A stretch of DNA of 64,000 nt from Calliopum simillimum (Eukaryota; Arthropoda; Insecta; Diptera; Lauxaniidae): contig OX638370.1 in assembly GCA_951812925.1 (NCBI GenBank), positions 83,434,004-83,498,003 on the forward strand, given 5' to 3'. Shown here piece by piece: positions 1-10,493 of this stretch (the first letter of the stretch is position 1; each line of letters opens with the position of its first letter). The translations under genes and the position numbers were made by a program. The notes beneath the pieces are model-generated. The model saw only the letters and a program-made list of their open reading frames with translations. It had not been told where the DNA came from and searched no databases.

Positions 1-780
1 AATTATTTGTTATCCTTAATATTAAAAAAAAGTAATGTATATTATGAAAATATTCCTTCGACAGCCCCAGAACAGGTTTTTCGTTTGCAAATCATTTTTT
101 ACTTTATATAATATAGAGGTCATTCTTTGAACTATTGGACCCTCTTCTGAATATAAATGAATCGTAGAAAAAATGTTGATTCATTAATCGAAGTAATCAT
201 ATTCTAGGAAGTTTTTCAAAAAATAATTGCATTTTTGTGTGGAAAAGCGGATGGAACCTGCTTTTCCTCAAAAAAGTCTATTTCCTTGATTTTATGTTTT
301 TACAATTGTCTTTCAGAGAACTTTACATAGCGTAATTTTGAAAACGGTTTTGGGTGGTATGAAAATTGTATACTATAGAAATGCTTTTTCGCCATTGTAT
401 TCTTTACCACCTTTATCTACAGACATATTAGAACTTAAAACTTTTATGAGCCATTAAATCATAAAAATTGTTCTGTTTTGACAAAAAAAATTCCTCGACT
501 TCTATATAAAAGAACTTTAAAAAGCTCCAACAGTTTCGTAATGATGAGCAAAACGAAAAAAATAAAAAGCCATCTTAATTTATTTCAAGAACTGATTTTG
601 CAGCCCCCTAAAAACCTTAAGGAAAACCGAAAATTTCGCACTGAAATTTTTCTTATTTTGTTTTATTTTTTAACAGTATTAAACTTTCCAAATGACTTAT
701 TTTAAGACCACCCTAAAACTTATACTCGTACATGTTTAAAATTTAACTTAACGAAAAATGTTATAAATCATAATACTAAC
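1..780. other. AT-rich stretch without a recognised feature
   Basis: No coding exon, terminal repeat or RNA gene could be supported here. The small open frames are AT-rich and lack splice or family signals. Confidence 0.4.
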
Positions 781-886
781 CAGACAGCTGGCCATGTGGA
801 AATCCAGTGCTAACCAAGTGTTTGTAATCTTTTACCAGTGATCTAAACTCGACGTGCGTGTTAATTTGACCCATTTTTATTTTTGG
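781..886 (-). CDS. Candidate internal exon of the left-edge gene (weak)
   Basis: On the minus strand a 35-codon open segment lies between an acceptor-like CAG (just above 886) and a donor-like GTTAGT (just below 781). The composition is protein-like, with residues such as HVEFRSLV and STGFPHGQLS, unlike the surrounding AT-rich DNA. It reads in phase 0 at its start, whereas the exon at 3399-3536 ends in phase 1. The two cannot therefore be spliced directly; an undetected exon must lie between them, or this segment is unrelated. The acceptor has a poor pyrimidine tract. No family was recognised. Confidence 0.28.
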
Positions 887-1133
887 CTGATTAATTTGTA
901 TATTGCGTTGAAATATATTTTTAAGAACTAAATTTGAAAAAAAAGTAGACTTAATGTTGTCAAAAATGTAATAATATTAACACTGTGCGACTTATAAAAT
1001 GTGAATTAAAGTCTCTCAACGGAATACAATAATACTCCACCCAATTAAAAGTTACCATCAAGGCATTTCGTCTCCAGTGGGAACTGTTTTTAAATTATAA
1101 GTTAGTCTTATCCGTATCATATTTGGTATACAT

Positions 1134-2738
1134 TAGGGTGGGCCAAATTGTATGGAGGAAATTTTACCGACCTTGGCTACCCCCCTATGTGAAAGCTCAT
1201 TCAATTCTATGAATATTTGCCCAAGGAACTATACCTCTGCGTTCAACTTTAGTTCGGCGCATTTTCGATCGAAAATTGTACCTTTCATCAATATTTTTTT
1301 TTTGTTTTCATACTAAATTTTAAAAATTTTTATAAAGACAAAAGTAATGTCATTATATGATTTGGCTGGTATTCTGTCAGTAATCAATTAAATTGGGTTC
1401 TGTTTACATAAGAAGTTCACTTGATAGTGTGAAATTGATTATATATATTTAAAAAAGTGATATGGGTCAAATAGCCGATTATTATGACCGACATTCAAGA
1501 TAAACGATTCATATTTTTGGATGCATTTTTTCAAACAAACTACCAACCTAGGCTAAAAGTTCATTCAATTCCATGAATATTTGCCCAAGGAACCATACCT
1601 CTACGTTCAACTTTAGTTCGGCGCATTTTCGATTGAAAATTTTACCTTGCGTTTAATATTTATTTTTATGCTTAATTTTCAAAATTCTTATAGAGCCAAA
1701 AGTATTATCATAATATGTTTTGGCTGGTATTCTGTCAGTAATCAATAAAATTGGGTTTTGCTTTTACGAAAAGTTTACTTGATAGCGTGAAATTGATAAT
1801 ATTTATTCCAAAAAATTATATCGGTCAAATTATATATATTTATTATAAACGATTCATATTTTTACATAGATTTTTGGTATATTGTTCTGTAAAATTACAA
1901 AAAGCGGCTAATTTATTTCCTAAAACTGCCACTAGATGTTGCCCTGGAAAAAAAAAGTGTCAGATTCGGCATCCTAGCATCCAAAAATACATGAGTTGGT
2001 GTTTCGATTGAAAAAATCCATGTAAAAATATGAATCGTTTATAATAAATCGGTTATTTGAACGATATAATTTTTTTGGAATAAATATAATCAATTCCACG
2101 CTATCAAGTAAACTTTTCGTAAAAACAGAACCCAATTTTATTGATTACTGACAGAATACCAGCCAAAACATATTATGATAATACTTTTGGCTCTATAAGA
2201 ATTTTGAAAATTAAGCATAAAAATAAATATTAAACGCAAGGTAAAATTTTCAATCGAAAATGCGCCGAACTAAAGTTGAACGTAGAGGTATGGTTCCTTG
2301 GGCAAATATTCATGGAATTGAATGAACTTTTAGCCTAGGTTGGTAGTTTGTTTGAAAAAATGCATCCAAAAATATGAATCGTTTATCTTGAATGTCGGTC
2401 ATAATAATCGGCTATTTGACCCATATCACTTTTTTAAATATATATAATCAATTTCACACTATCAAGTGAACTTCTTATGTAAACAGAACCCAATTTAATT
2501 GATTACTGACAGAATACCAGCCAAATCATATAATGACATTACTTTTGCCTTTATAAAAATTTTTAAAATTTAGTATGAAAATAAAAAAAATATTGATGAA
2601 AGGTACAATTTTCGATCGAAAATGCGCCGAACTAAAGTTGAACGCAAAGGTATAGTTCCTTGGGCAAATATTCATAGAATTGAATGAACTTTCAAATAGG
2701 GGGGTAGCCGAGATCAGTTTTCAGATCGGCCCACCCTA
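1134..2738. mobile_element. Palindromic (foldback) DNA element, 8-bp TSD
   Basis: The left end starts TAGGGTGGGCC and the right end finishes GGCCCACCCTA. The two halves are inverted copies over roughly 0.7 kb each, so the element folds into one long hairpin. Both ends are flanked by the direct repeat GTATACAT (1126-1133 and 2739-2746), an exact 8-bp target duplication. Within each arm a segment beginning TCATTCAATTC occurs twice, so each arm carries its own direct repeat. There is no transposase, so the element is non-autonomous. The 8-bp duplication suggests hAT-like mobilisation, but the superfamily is an inference. Confidence 0.88.
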
Positions 2739-2746
2739 GTATACAT

Positions 2747-3398
2747 GCATACGTTTTGTGAGTTCATTTTTGTATATTATATGAGAAACTTGTTGGCAAG
2801 TCTTATAGTGCTTCAGTTTTAGTGTCGATTTGGAATGTACGGGTTAAGATTTTTACATCACTTTGTTCTGTGCAATTGTAGAGTTATTCAAGAAAAGTTA
2901 CTTTAAAGAATACTCGATCCCAAAATTTCATATGGTTTATGAATTCGGCCTAGTTGCGCATTGGTAGTCTACGAGTTCAATTTCCGATTCGGGTATGTTA
3001 AAACACTTTCCCTATTTTATTTCTTCTTTATTTTCTGGTGTTTTTACTTACTTATTGTTCAGAATTAGCGCCACATTGAGCTTTCCAGCTGTGGTACAAA
3101 AATATGCTAAGTATTTGTGCTGAACTATGATTACTGGAGCACTTTGAAGTTCAAAAGCATACCACTTGCACTAAGACTTCTATCAATGTCATTGTAACGC
3201 CAAAATAATTAAAAATTATTTTCAAGAAATACGCCGGTCTATAGTTGGACCACTCCTCTGTCTCCCCTTTTGAGGCTAACACACCAAGCATCAAGGGCTT
3301 ATCCCCTCGCTCATTTGACCTCAGACGTTTTGATGGTACCATTGAATGGGAATAAGAAAAATAACCCCTTTTACTATCGCACAGTATAGTTTACTTAC
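2747..3398. other. Intron or intergenic DNA, nothing firm
   Basis: No supported gene. Around 2945-2995 there is a weak tRNA-like A-box/B-box arrangement that may be a decayed SINE. If the left-edge gene model is right, this stretch is intronic. Confidence 0.35.
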
Positions 3399-3536
3399 TT
3401 ATTCGGTGTTCCGGCTTAAGACTTTTGTTTAATTCCTCATCATTATTAGCTTTATTGATAATGTTTCCCAAGTGTTGCATTATGTTTGCATACAGCTGTT
3501 CCTCGTATCGTGTTGGCTCAAAATAGCGTACGCTTT
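3399..3536 (-). CDS. Internal exon of unrecognised secreted/membrane protein gene
   Basis: This is a 138-nt minus-strand exon of about 45 codons, flanked by the acceptor TTTTTTAG and the strong donor GTAAGT. Only one frame is open. It encodes a charged, helix-prone segment containing RYFEPTRYEEQLYANIM and NKANNDEELNKSL. It begins with two bases that complete a codon, exactly matching the single base left by the exon at 7417-7687, so the two can be spliced in frame. It ends in phase 1, so at least one more exon follows toward lower coordinates. No domain was recognised. The splice signals and the amino-acid composition together make a chance open frame unlikely. Confidence 0.62.
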
Positions 3537-4399
3537 CTAAAAAATACATAATTAAGTATTTTAAGGATACATATTTATTTATGTCATGTCATGCACGCTT
3601 TTGCTTATTTTTTTTTTTTTTTTTTGTTTCGAAAACATACAAATTTTGAAAAATTTCAACTTTGTCAGCGCCATCCATTCAAAGTTATTAGTATGCGTTT
3701 TCTAAGGGTTTTCTAAATTTTCTGTATAGCTAAAAAAGTTATGGAGATGTGCTTCATCTAAGTCTAGTCCTAAAAAACTTGTAGCTATAGAGCCAATGAA
3801 GTCAATTTTTGTTTCACTGAGGAAGATATACATACCTACTTAGCTTCCGCGTACACCAATAGTCAAAACTTTTGACTATTTATAAATAGGCCGTTCGGCC
3901 CAAAATTTAATATATGTATAGTAGAGTAGTAATAGTTTCCCAAACTCCACACAGATATTAGAAATAGTTTAAGCAAGCTTTAGATGAAAATTGGGTGATT
4001 TCGGACAAATGTCGTGTCAACTCCCAAAATAAGTCCCGTGCCTACCACTACTAGGAGGGAAAGGAGAACGGTTGGTTCAAATAAGTTGACTTACCTTTTC
4101 TATATTCATAATAATTTTCAAAATTAATAGTATGTACTCGTATAATATAGTATGATTTCCGTGAATAAAATTATTTTTGAAAATTTTTTTGTTTTTTCTT
4201 TTTAGTAAATACTCACGGAAACTTGGTGTATAGTCTGATAATGGTAAGTCAAAATTTAGGAGCTTGAAAATGTCAACAAATATTTAATTTAATAAATTAA
4301 CCCTCAATTTATTTTTTTTTTTTATTTGGGAAAATATGGTTATTTTAATTAGTTGTTATCGGTTCTCTCCTAGACAACTATTCGTAGCGGTAAAAATAT
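3537..4399. other. Part of an inferred intron
   Basis: AT-rich DNA between the two left-edge exons. No gene, terminal repeat or RNA could be supported, apart from homopolymer runs near 3609 and 4310. Confidence 0.35.
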
Positions 4400-4606
4400 G
4401 AGACAGTCTACAAAAAATACTAGTTCACGGTTAGTACTAGTCCGAAACTAGTGAAAAAAGGATGCAGTGGGGGCTAGTTTGATATCAGTTTTTAGTTTGT
4501 AGGGGCAAATAAATTTGAATCGTAACGAAAACAAATTACAATTTTAATTTTTTCCTTTTAAAATAGTTTCTATTTTGTGTCACTTGAATTGTGTGTCAAA
4601 ATAAAT

Positions 4607-5440
4607 TGGAAATATGGACTACGTGGGTAATATGGACCACACGGTTATTTCCCACTGCATACCTAGGATTTACCGTTATTCTTGTTCAAACTTAACGCTA
4701 GTACCTTATGCTTATAATAGGGCGATTTTAGCTTACGGTGAAGTCGCTTGTTTCTGTAAAGTTGATTTTTCTAAAAAAAAAGATCAGTGATAATTTTTTT
4801 CTAGTGAGTATATGTATTTCATTATTTCACTTTAAAGACATCACATTTTTAAATAAATGGTTAATTATATAAAGTCAGTAAATACCATTTATAATTTATC
4901 AGCACAAATTAGTTGATTAACCACAAGAGTTTTTGATAAAAAATACCATTTATTTCACCAACACGTGCTGTGGGTTATATGGACCACCAAAGAAAAAAAG
5001 TATTTATCACCTTTTTCAGATGAGGAATCTAGCTGCAGTTTTCATGACGAGTATGATAGTCATTATTTGTAATTCGTTAAATACAAAGGAAAAAAAAGAT
5101 GAAAAATGCATATAATGTAATACCCTTTACTCAGAAGATTGCTGTGGCGAATTTTGGGTTGAATGTGTAATCTGGCGTTCTTGGATTCATGAAAAATGTG
5201 GAGAATATGGAAGTGACACTTTTATATGCAACTTGTGTACGAAATAAACATGTGGGGCAATATTGACTATATAGTCCATTTTTTTTCTTTATTCGTATGA
5301 GATATTCATCTAAAAGTGAATCAGAATAAAGGTAAATTGTTTCCTTTGATGAATGACATAAAATTAATTGTTTTGTTTTATGTATTTTGGGTTTTATTTA
5401 AAAAAGAAAGATTGGTGGTCCATATTTCCCTCCCTTACCC
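4607..5440. mobile_element. Degraded pogo-like DNA transposon with subterminal repeats
   Basis: The right end reads, inward, GGGTAAGGGAGGG followed by AAATATGGACCACC, and is bordered by TA. The left side carries diverged copies of the same motif (ATATGGACTAC and TAATATGGACCAC near 4612-4654), with further variants inside near 4977 and 5255. Repeated subterminal motifs of this sort are typical transposase binding sites. A zinc-binding C-terminal tail like that of pogo-type transposases lies inside (5116-5247). The left tip is missing. Confidence 0.6.
4990..5247 (+). pseudogene. Remnant of pogo-like transposase, C-terminal zinc-binding tail
   Basis: From 5116 to the TAA at 5245-5247 one frame encodes a cysteine-rich segment. 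It has a WVECVIW block, then IHEKCG, then FICNLC at the end. This Cys/His spacing resembles the PHD/RING-like tail seen at the end of some insect pogo/CENP-B-type DDE transposases. Just upstream (about 5010-5070), in another frame, is an acidic stretch (SPFSDEESSCSFHDEYDS) of the kind that precedes this tail. Frameshifts and stops separate the pieces, and the catalytic domain is absent. The assignment rests on motif pattern only. Confidence 0.5.
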
Positions 5441-5645
5441 TACTATAGGACTACTTCATACTACAACTAGCCCTGGACTGGTGTAAAAGTAATGCATAAG
5501 GGGCCAATTGAAATTTCGTATTACATCAACACACAAAAAAGAACAGTTGCTTGTATACAAAAGGGGTTGAAGTCGGACTAGTACTGGTTGGTAGAGGACT
5601 AGTTAATGGAATACTCTTAAACTAGTCCGTTTGCCTGCAGGGTAT

Positions 5646-6855
5646 TAATTTTAACTGAACGATGAAATTTGAGGAGCAAAAGTTTTGATCTGAAGTAAAA
5701 AAAAATTTGCTTTTAAACCTTCGCCATATAAATTATCGCTTCAATTTAAATTGATTCAGTACTATGTACATTAAGTTGGATCGATTAGCGTACATAAAAA
5801 AAATTCTTTCCTTGTAACCATTCAAATGTGTTCCTTGGCTTATTGTTAGACTTCTCACAAAACAGTTTGACTCCGGTGAAAGCTTCAATTATGATAAAAA
5901 ATTTTTTGGACCCAAACACTAAACTTTTATGTTTGGCTACATAACGCAGAAAAAAAAATCGCAAAATGGTACATAAAAAATGTTTCAGTTCTGCATCAAA
6001 AATTTTTCGGAAAGTTGTCTCAAGACAATGATTTTCCAAATAATGATAAACTCTAATTTCAAACATATTATCCGTTGAACATTATGCCTGAAAATATGCT
6101 TTGTTTTTATATAATTTTAAATATGCCGCATTTTAAAATACTACACGTAGCATACTTTTATGCTGAAGCGATATGTTTTGCAGGAAACATTTCTCAAAAG
6201 CATAGACTACCCGCATACTATAGATTGTTTGATACTTGACAAAAACGTAGCGTTATTTGAGGCTCAGTTCTTATTAGGTGACACGTTTGAGAATTGTCAC
6301 TGTGTCTAAAATCAATGTCCTGAAAAGGAAAGTAACTTTCCAAAAACATTTTTAATCTGCTTTTTTTTTTTTTTTTGTGTTTTGGTCCAAAAAATTTTAT
6401 CATAATTAAAGTACTCAATAAGCCAAGGTACATACATATGTCTGTGCTTACTAGAACTATTTATATTGACGACCCATCTTAATGTACATAGAGTAAGTAG
6501 TTGTATTTTTTCTGTATACATAGTTTTGATGCCAAAATTAATGGCAAAAAAATCGATCTTTTATCACAAGGCAAAGCAGTAAAAGCCATGAGCCTTGTAC
6601 ATATGTTGTATTGCCATGTTATCAAAGTTATTCATGTACTCGTACAGCTACAAGAGTTTTGATCTTTTAATCGATTATTTAAAACTTTTAACATGATTTA
6701 ATAGTGAAAGAAATTTTTTAGAATGAATGTCATCATTGTGCAACCAAAACATGGTATTTTGATTCTAAAAATTAAGTCCTTTTTCAAGACATAACTGCGT
6801 TTATTACACGATACAACACAAACATTTGAATTGGTTTTCGATTACTTTTTTTTCG
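5646..6855. other. Inferred intron, nothing recognised
   Basis: AT-rich sequence with several 60-90-codon open frames on the minus strand (for example 5785-6066). These lack splice context or family resemblance. It lies between the two left-edge exons. Confidence 0.35.
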
Positions 6856-7262
6856 TATCACGTCTGAGATTCTAATTATCCTTGACTTAAAGTGCAGAAA
6901 ACGCAATTATCAGACAGAAGACATACATCTAGGAGATGCCGTAGTTCACTTTTGTCAACAGCATTGAATAGCTCTGATTTTCTTCTTTGAACCATAGCTT
7001 TAACTTATCCAATTGGATCATTACTTTTCGAGATATCATCCATTGAAGTAAAGGTACAAAAATTTATATAGTCCTTCACAGAGATTTGCAATGCCTTTAC
7101 TTCAATATATGATATTTCGGAAAGTAATAATGCAATTGAAAAATAAGATCAATGACTTAAAGACAAAGATCAGGGCTATTCAATGTCACTGAATGTACGT
7201 CATATGTCTGACATTGTTGTGTTTCCTTAAAATCAAAGATAACTCGGAACTCAGACGTGATA
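6856..7262. mobile_element. Short foldback MITE
   Basis: The ends TATCACGTCTGAG and CTCAGACGTGATA are inverted copies. Further inward the halves still pair, for example around 7020-7056 with 7093-7130 (ACTTCAAT and ATTGAAGT blocks on opposite sides). About 400 bp in total with no coding capacity. It sits in the inferred first intron of the left-edge gene. Confidence 0.72.
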
Positions 7263-7416
7263 AGTAAACACGATTACCGGATACGGAATCAGCGATCCTC
7301 AATTTGTTAATTGAAATGAAATTCTAATTGGTTAATTAATAACATTTAGATAATATGTTTGAAAAATTAAGCAATTATCTAAAGAAAATTATAATTTTCA
7401 CGGATTAAAAATTTAC

Positions 7417-7687
7417 CTTTTATTATAAATTGCGAAATTAATACACCAAATACCGTATTCACCGTCAAGTGCGCACTTCCTTCACATTGATTCAGTAAGT
7501 TTAATAGATTATTTGTAAAATCTCTGGACCTTTCCGTTGTTGGTGATTGTGATGGTGATGCTGTTGCCATTATTGTTACATTTTCGACTGTTTGACTTTT
7601 TACTGTTGGCAATAATAATAATAACTTTATGATATAAAAATAAAATATTTTCGAAAGTTTTCCTGCGTTAAACAACATGCTGGGCAC
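7417..7687 (-). CDS. First coding exon of unrecognised secreted or membrane protein
   Basis: This minus-strand exon is 271 nt long and opens with ATG (7685-7687); a second in-frame ATG three codons later is also possible. Residues about 12-31 form a hydrophobic signal-peptide-like core (FYFYIIKLLLLLPTVKSQ), so the product is probably secreted or membrane-bound. A Ser/Thr-rich linker follows, then a conserved-looking segment (NLLNLLNQCEGSAHLTVNTV). The exon ends at a GTAAAT donor in phase 1, compatible with the exon at 3399-3536. The intron between them would be 3.9 kb and holds two transposon remnants. I do not recognise the family and the 3' part lies outside or undetected. Confidence 0.6.
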
Positions 7688-8483
7688 AGTTTCACACGGT
7701 TTCTGCTAACGTTTTCCATTGTACACGGAGTTCCTAACCCTGGTCGTCATTGTCGTTTACGTTTTCGTCCTTGCCACCTTTGATTGTTTGCATTGAATTT
7801 TGAAATCAAGATAAATTGTTTTACATTTATTTACAAATCATTGCTCATTTATCATAATAAAATCCAAAGCAACAGTCAGTCAAGAGGGACAACTGTACGT
7901 ATGAATGCAGGATGTTAGGATATTGGGATGCTTCTGTGTATCTGCCTATTGTATGATGATGCTCTAAAGAATAAATTTTCAGATACTATTTTGTATGTTT
8001 GTATATACATGCAATTGTACATGTATATCTTGTATATGTATATTGAAATTGATACTTGAGTAAATTATGCTGAGAATGGTTTGATAACTTTTTGGCTTTT
8101 TATTGGTCTAATCTCTTGGTAAATTAAGCACATTTATTGTGTACAAATATTTATTGTGACGTTATTGTTGTTTGCATACATTTTTTAGAAAAATGTACAC
8201 AATTACATACGTCAGGTTAATTTAAATAGCAATGAACTGACAATTATGTGCATATTTAAAACTTTTATTGCATATTATTTTTAATTGTGTATATCGTTTA
8301 AATTTTAAATTGCTATTGCAGTTAATGTAAATGTTAATTGGAACATATTTTGCATAATTTTTATTTCATTTTAAATTTTATAACAGCGATATTTTTCCGC
8401 AATGAATATACTTCTTATGTACGTTTCAACTACTTAGCCAACTTACAGCAATTTAATAAGAAACAAAAAACTAAAAAAAAGTT
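7688..8483. promoter_or_regulatory. Presumed 5' flank of the left-edge gene
   Basis: This is the upstream side of the minus-strand exon at 7417-7687. No TATA box or other named promoter motif could be assigned. The rest is AT-rich with no gene. Confidence 0.25.
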
Positions 8484-8616
8484 AATTATAGCTAGCGTAG
8501 CATGTCTCAAAACCAGAGTGTGTTACCAACTAACAATTTGGCAATTTTTCACAACAGACGGCGCTAGTGAGCCTTATGATTTATTCATAATGGCGATCCT
8601 GTTCAGAGAGTTTATT

Positions 8617-8700
8617 CGTGACCTATAGCGCAATCGTTTAAGCATCGCGTTTCTTTTATCAGAAACCGGAGTCACGGGTTCGAGTACGGTTTCTGGCAAG
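8617..8700 (+). repeat. tRNA-derived SINE-like head, left arm
   Basis: A TAGCGCAATCG box followed, at tRNA-like spacing, by GGGTTCGAGTACGG resembles the A and B boxes of RNA polymerase III promoters. CAGAAACCG and CGGTTTCTGG flank the B box and can pair as a stem. It is not a functional tRNA gene because no complete cloverleaf can be drawn. Confidence 0.5.
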
Positions 8701-9639
8701 ATTTAACTAAAACTGATCTGATGAGGCTATATACATGTTTATATATGAAAAATATATAAATATGTATGTGGAAGTAGCCGAAACATATGTAATCAATTTC
8801 CATGTTAACACTTGCTTGCGTCTGTTGTTGAAAAAATTGCAAAAATTAGTTCAATATAAAATTAGCATAAAAAAAGTTAAGTTTTCCAGATTCAAAGTGG
8901 ATCGTATTATTTTTTTTTTTTGGACCAATTTTTGAAAAATCAAAAAATGTCTCAGAAAACTCTAAAAAAATTCACACGTATTCCTTAGATGATTCTTATC
9001 ACTTTATGCCATACATACTTTTTTCGTAAGATGGTTTTCTCTACTACCTACTGAAAAAGGAACTGCACGGCACACTACATTGTTAATTGAACCAATATCG
9101 ATTACCCGAACTTCTTTTGTTGGCATATAGTTCCTAGACATGTGGAGAGTGCCCCACATTTTTTATAATTTTGTCAAAGGCGGAGAAGTTGCTTAAATTT
9201 TTATTTATTTGAAATAGGGATTTTCAATAATAAATGAAAAATCTGGGTCCAAATAAAAATACTATTTTATTCCCTGGTATGTTAAATATTTTAGAAAAAG
9301 TTTGTTTTGTTTAAAAATCTTTACTACTTAGTTGCTACAAAAAATCATTTTTCTTGAAAGCCTTTTACGTTTAAGTTCTTAGGTGGCTTACTTTAGAAAT
9401 TTTTGGCCGCCTTTTTTGAAAAATCAAATGGCTGAAAAAATAAAAAAATCATTTGTTAGAGAAATAATTTTTTTTTTTTTCTTTTTCAATAAATAAATGG
9501 GCTTTAGACAGGCATTTTTGCTATTTTTCAACAACAGACACAAGCAAGTGTTAACATGGAAATTGATTTCGGCTTTTTCCACATACATATTTTCATATAT
9601 AAACATGTATATAGCCTCATCAGATCATTTTTAGTTAAA

Positions 9640-9730
9640 TTTTGTCAGAAACCGTGCTCGAACCCGTTACTCCGGTTTTCTAATGAAAGAAAACGCGGTG
9701 CTTTAGCCATTACGTTATTGGACACTGATA
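9640..9730 (-). repeat. tRNA-derived SINE-like head, right arm
   Basis: This is the inverted counterpart of the segment at 8617-8700. On the minus strand it reads TAATGGCTAAAGCACCGCG, then AACGGGTTCGAGCACGG. It is closer to a tRNA A box than the left-arm copy, suggesting the two arms have decayed independently from a tRNA-like ancestor. Confidence 0.5.
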
Positions 9731-9847
9731 AACTTCTCTGTACAAGATCGCCTATATGCATAGGTCATAAGGCTCACTAGCGCCATCTGCTGTGAAAAAT
9801 TGCCAAATTGTTTTTAGTTGGTAACACATGCTACGCTAGCTATAATT

Positions 9848-10493
9848 CGTATTTCCGAAATTTCACCCCACTGTAAAAGTTTAAAACTACATTTTGGATA
9901 AAAGTTGTTGTCCCAAGTCAAGAAATGCTTTACACTTAAGAATAATGTAAAAAAGTTGAACTAACATGAAATGTATGAGGTCTTTATTGATATTGATGAT
10001 TTTTTGACATTCGTGATGAATTTTCAACTTTTTAGTGTTGGGCAACTATTTCATAGCAAATATTTCTATAGTACATATTGATTCATTATTCCCCGTTTGA
10101 GGGGTCAAAATTGAGAATGGTCAAAAATTACCCATTTATGGGGGATGTAAAGGGTTAAAGTTTCTTACAAAAATATTCCTCTTAACATCCTCCATAAATC
10201 TTCAGAAGACATGATGTTACTCAGATGTAAGGATCGTAAAATTTAGTGTGTTGACTCAACACATGTGTAGAAAACTTCAAATACCGATTAAAAAAGATTT
10301 CGACCTGATCCAGAAAATCCGAAATACACGCCATATTTTCAGAATATATTGGTTTTTTTCAGTTGTGCAACCAAAAGTTGAATTTTGTCGGACGGTGCTA
10401 TAAGCGACCTTTAAATGACCTTTAAAAAATTTGATAAAATTCTCAACTTATTTCTCCCTCCCCAATATTTCACATGAATTAATTAATCTGTGG
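9848..10493. other. Stretch with nothing recognised
   Basis: No gene, terminal repeat or RNA supported between the foldback element and the non-LTR element. Confidence 0.35.

Larger units (their letters stand above)
4400..5645. mobile_element. ACTAGT-rich composite element, right end preserved
   Basis: Repeated ACTAGT motifs flank this region (4420-4450 and 5577-5630). The right end, CTGCAGGGTA at about 5636-5645, is the same as the end of the complete element at 34945-35702. The matching left tip was not found, so this copy is truncated or diverged on the left. A pogo-like remnant occupies its middle, suggesting one element inserted into another. Confidence 0.5.
8484..9847. mobile_element. 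Foldback element with SINE-like sequence in both arms
   Basis: The ends AATTATAGCTAGCGTAGCATG (8484 on) and its inverted copy (finishing 9847) bracket arms of about 370 bp. These arms contain the matched blocks GGCGCTAGTGAGCCTTATGA / TCATAAGGCTCACTAGCGCC, and a tRNA-like head in each arm. The spacer (about 8860-9500) is unrelated AT-rich DNA. Part of the arm (GAGGCTATATACATGTTTAT) recurs in the hairpin at 61556-61840, so the family is present elsewhere in this window. No clear target duplication was found. Confidence 0.75.

Noticed and set aside
2940..3000. tRNA-like A-box and B-box words
   Set aside because: Matches are weak and no cloverleaf forms; at most a decayed SINE.
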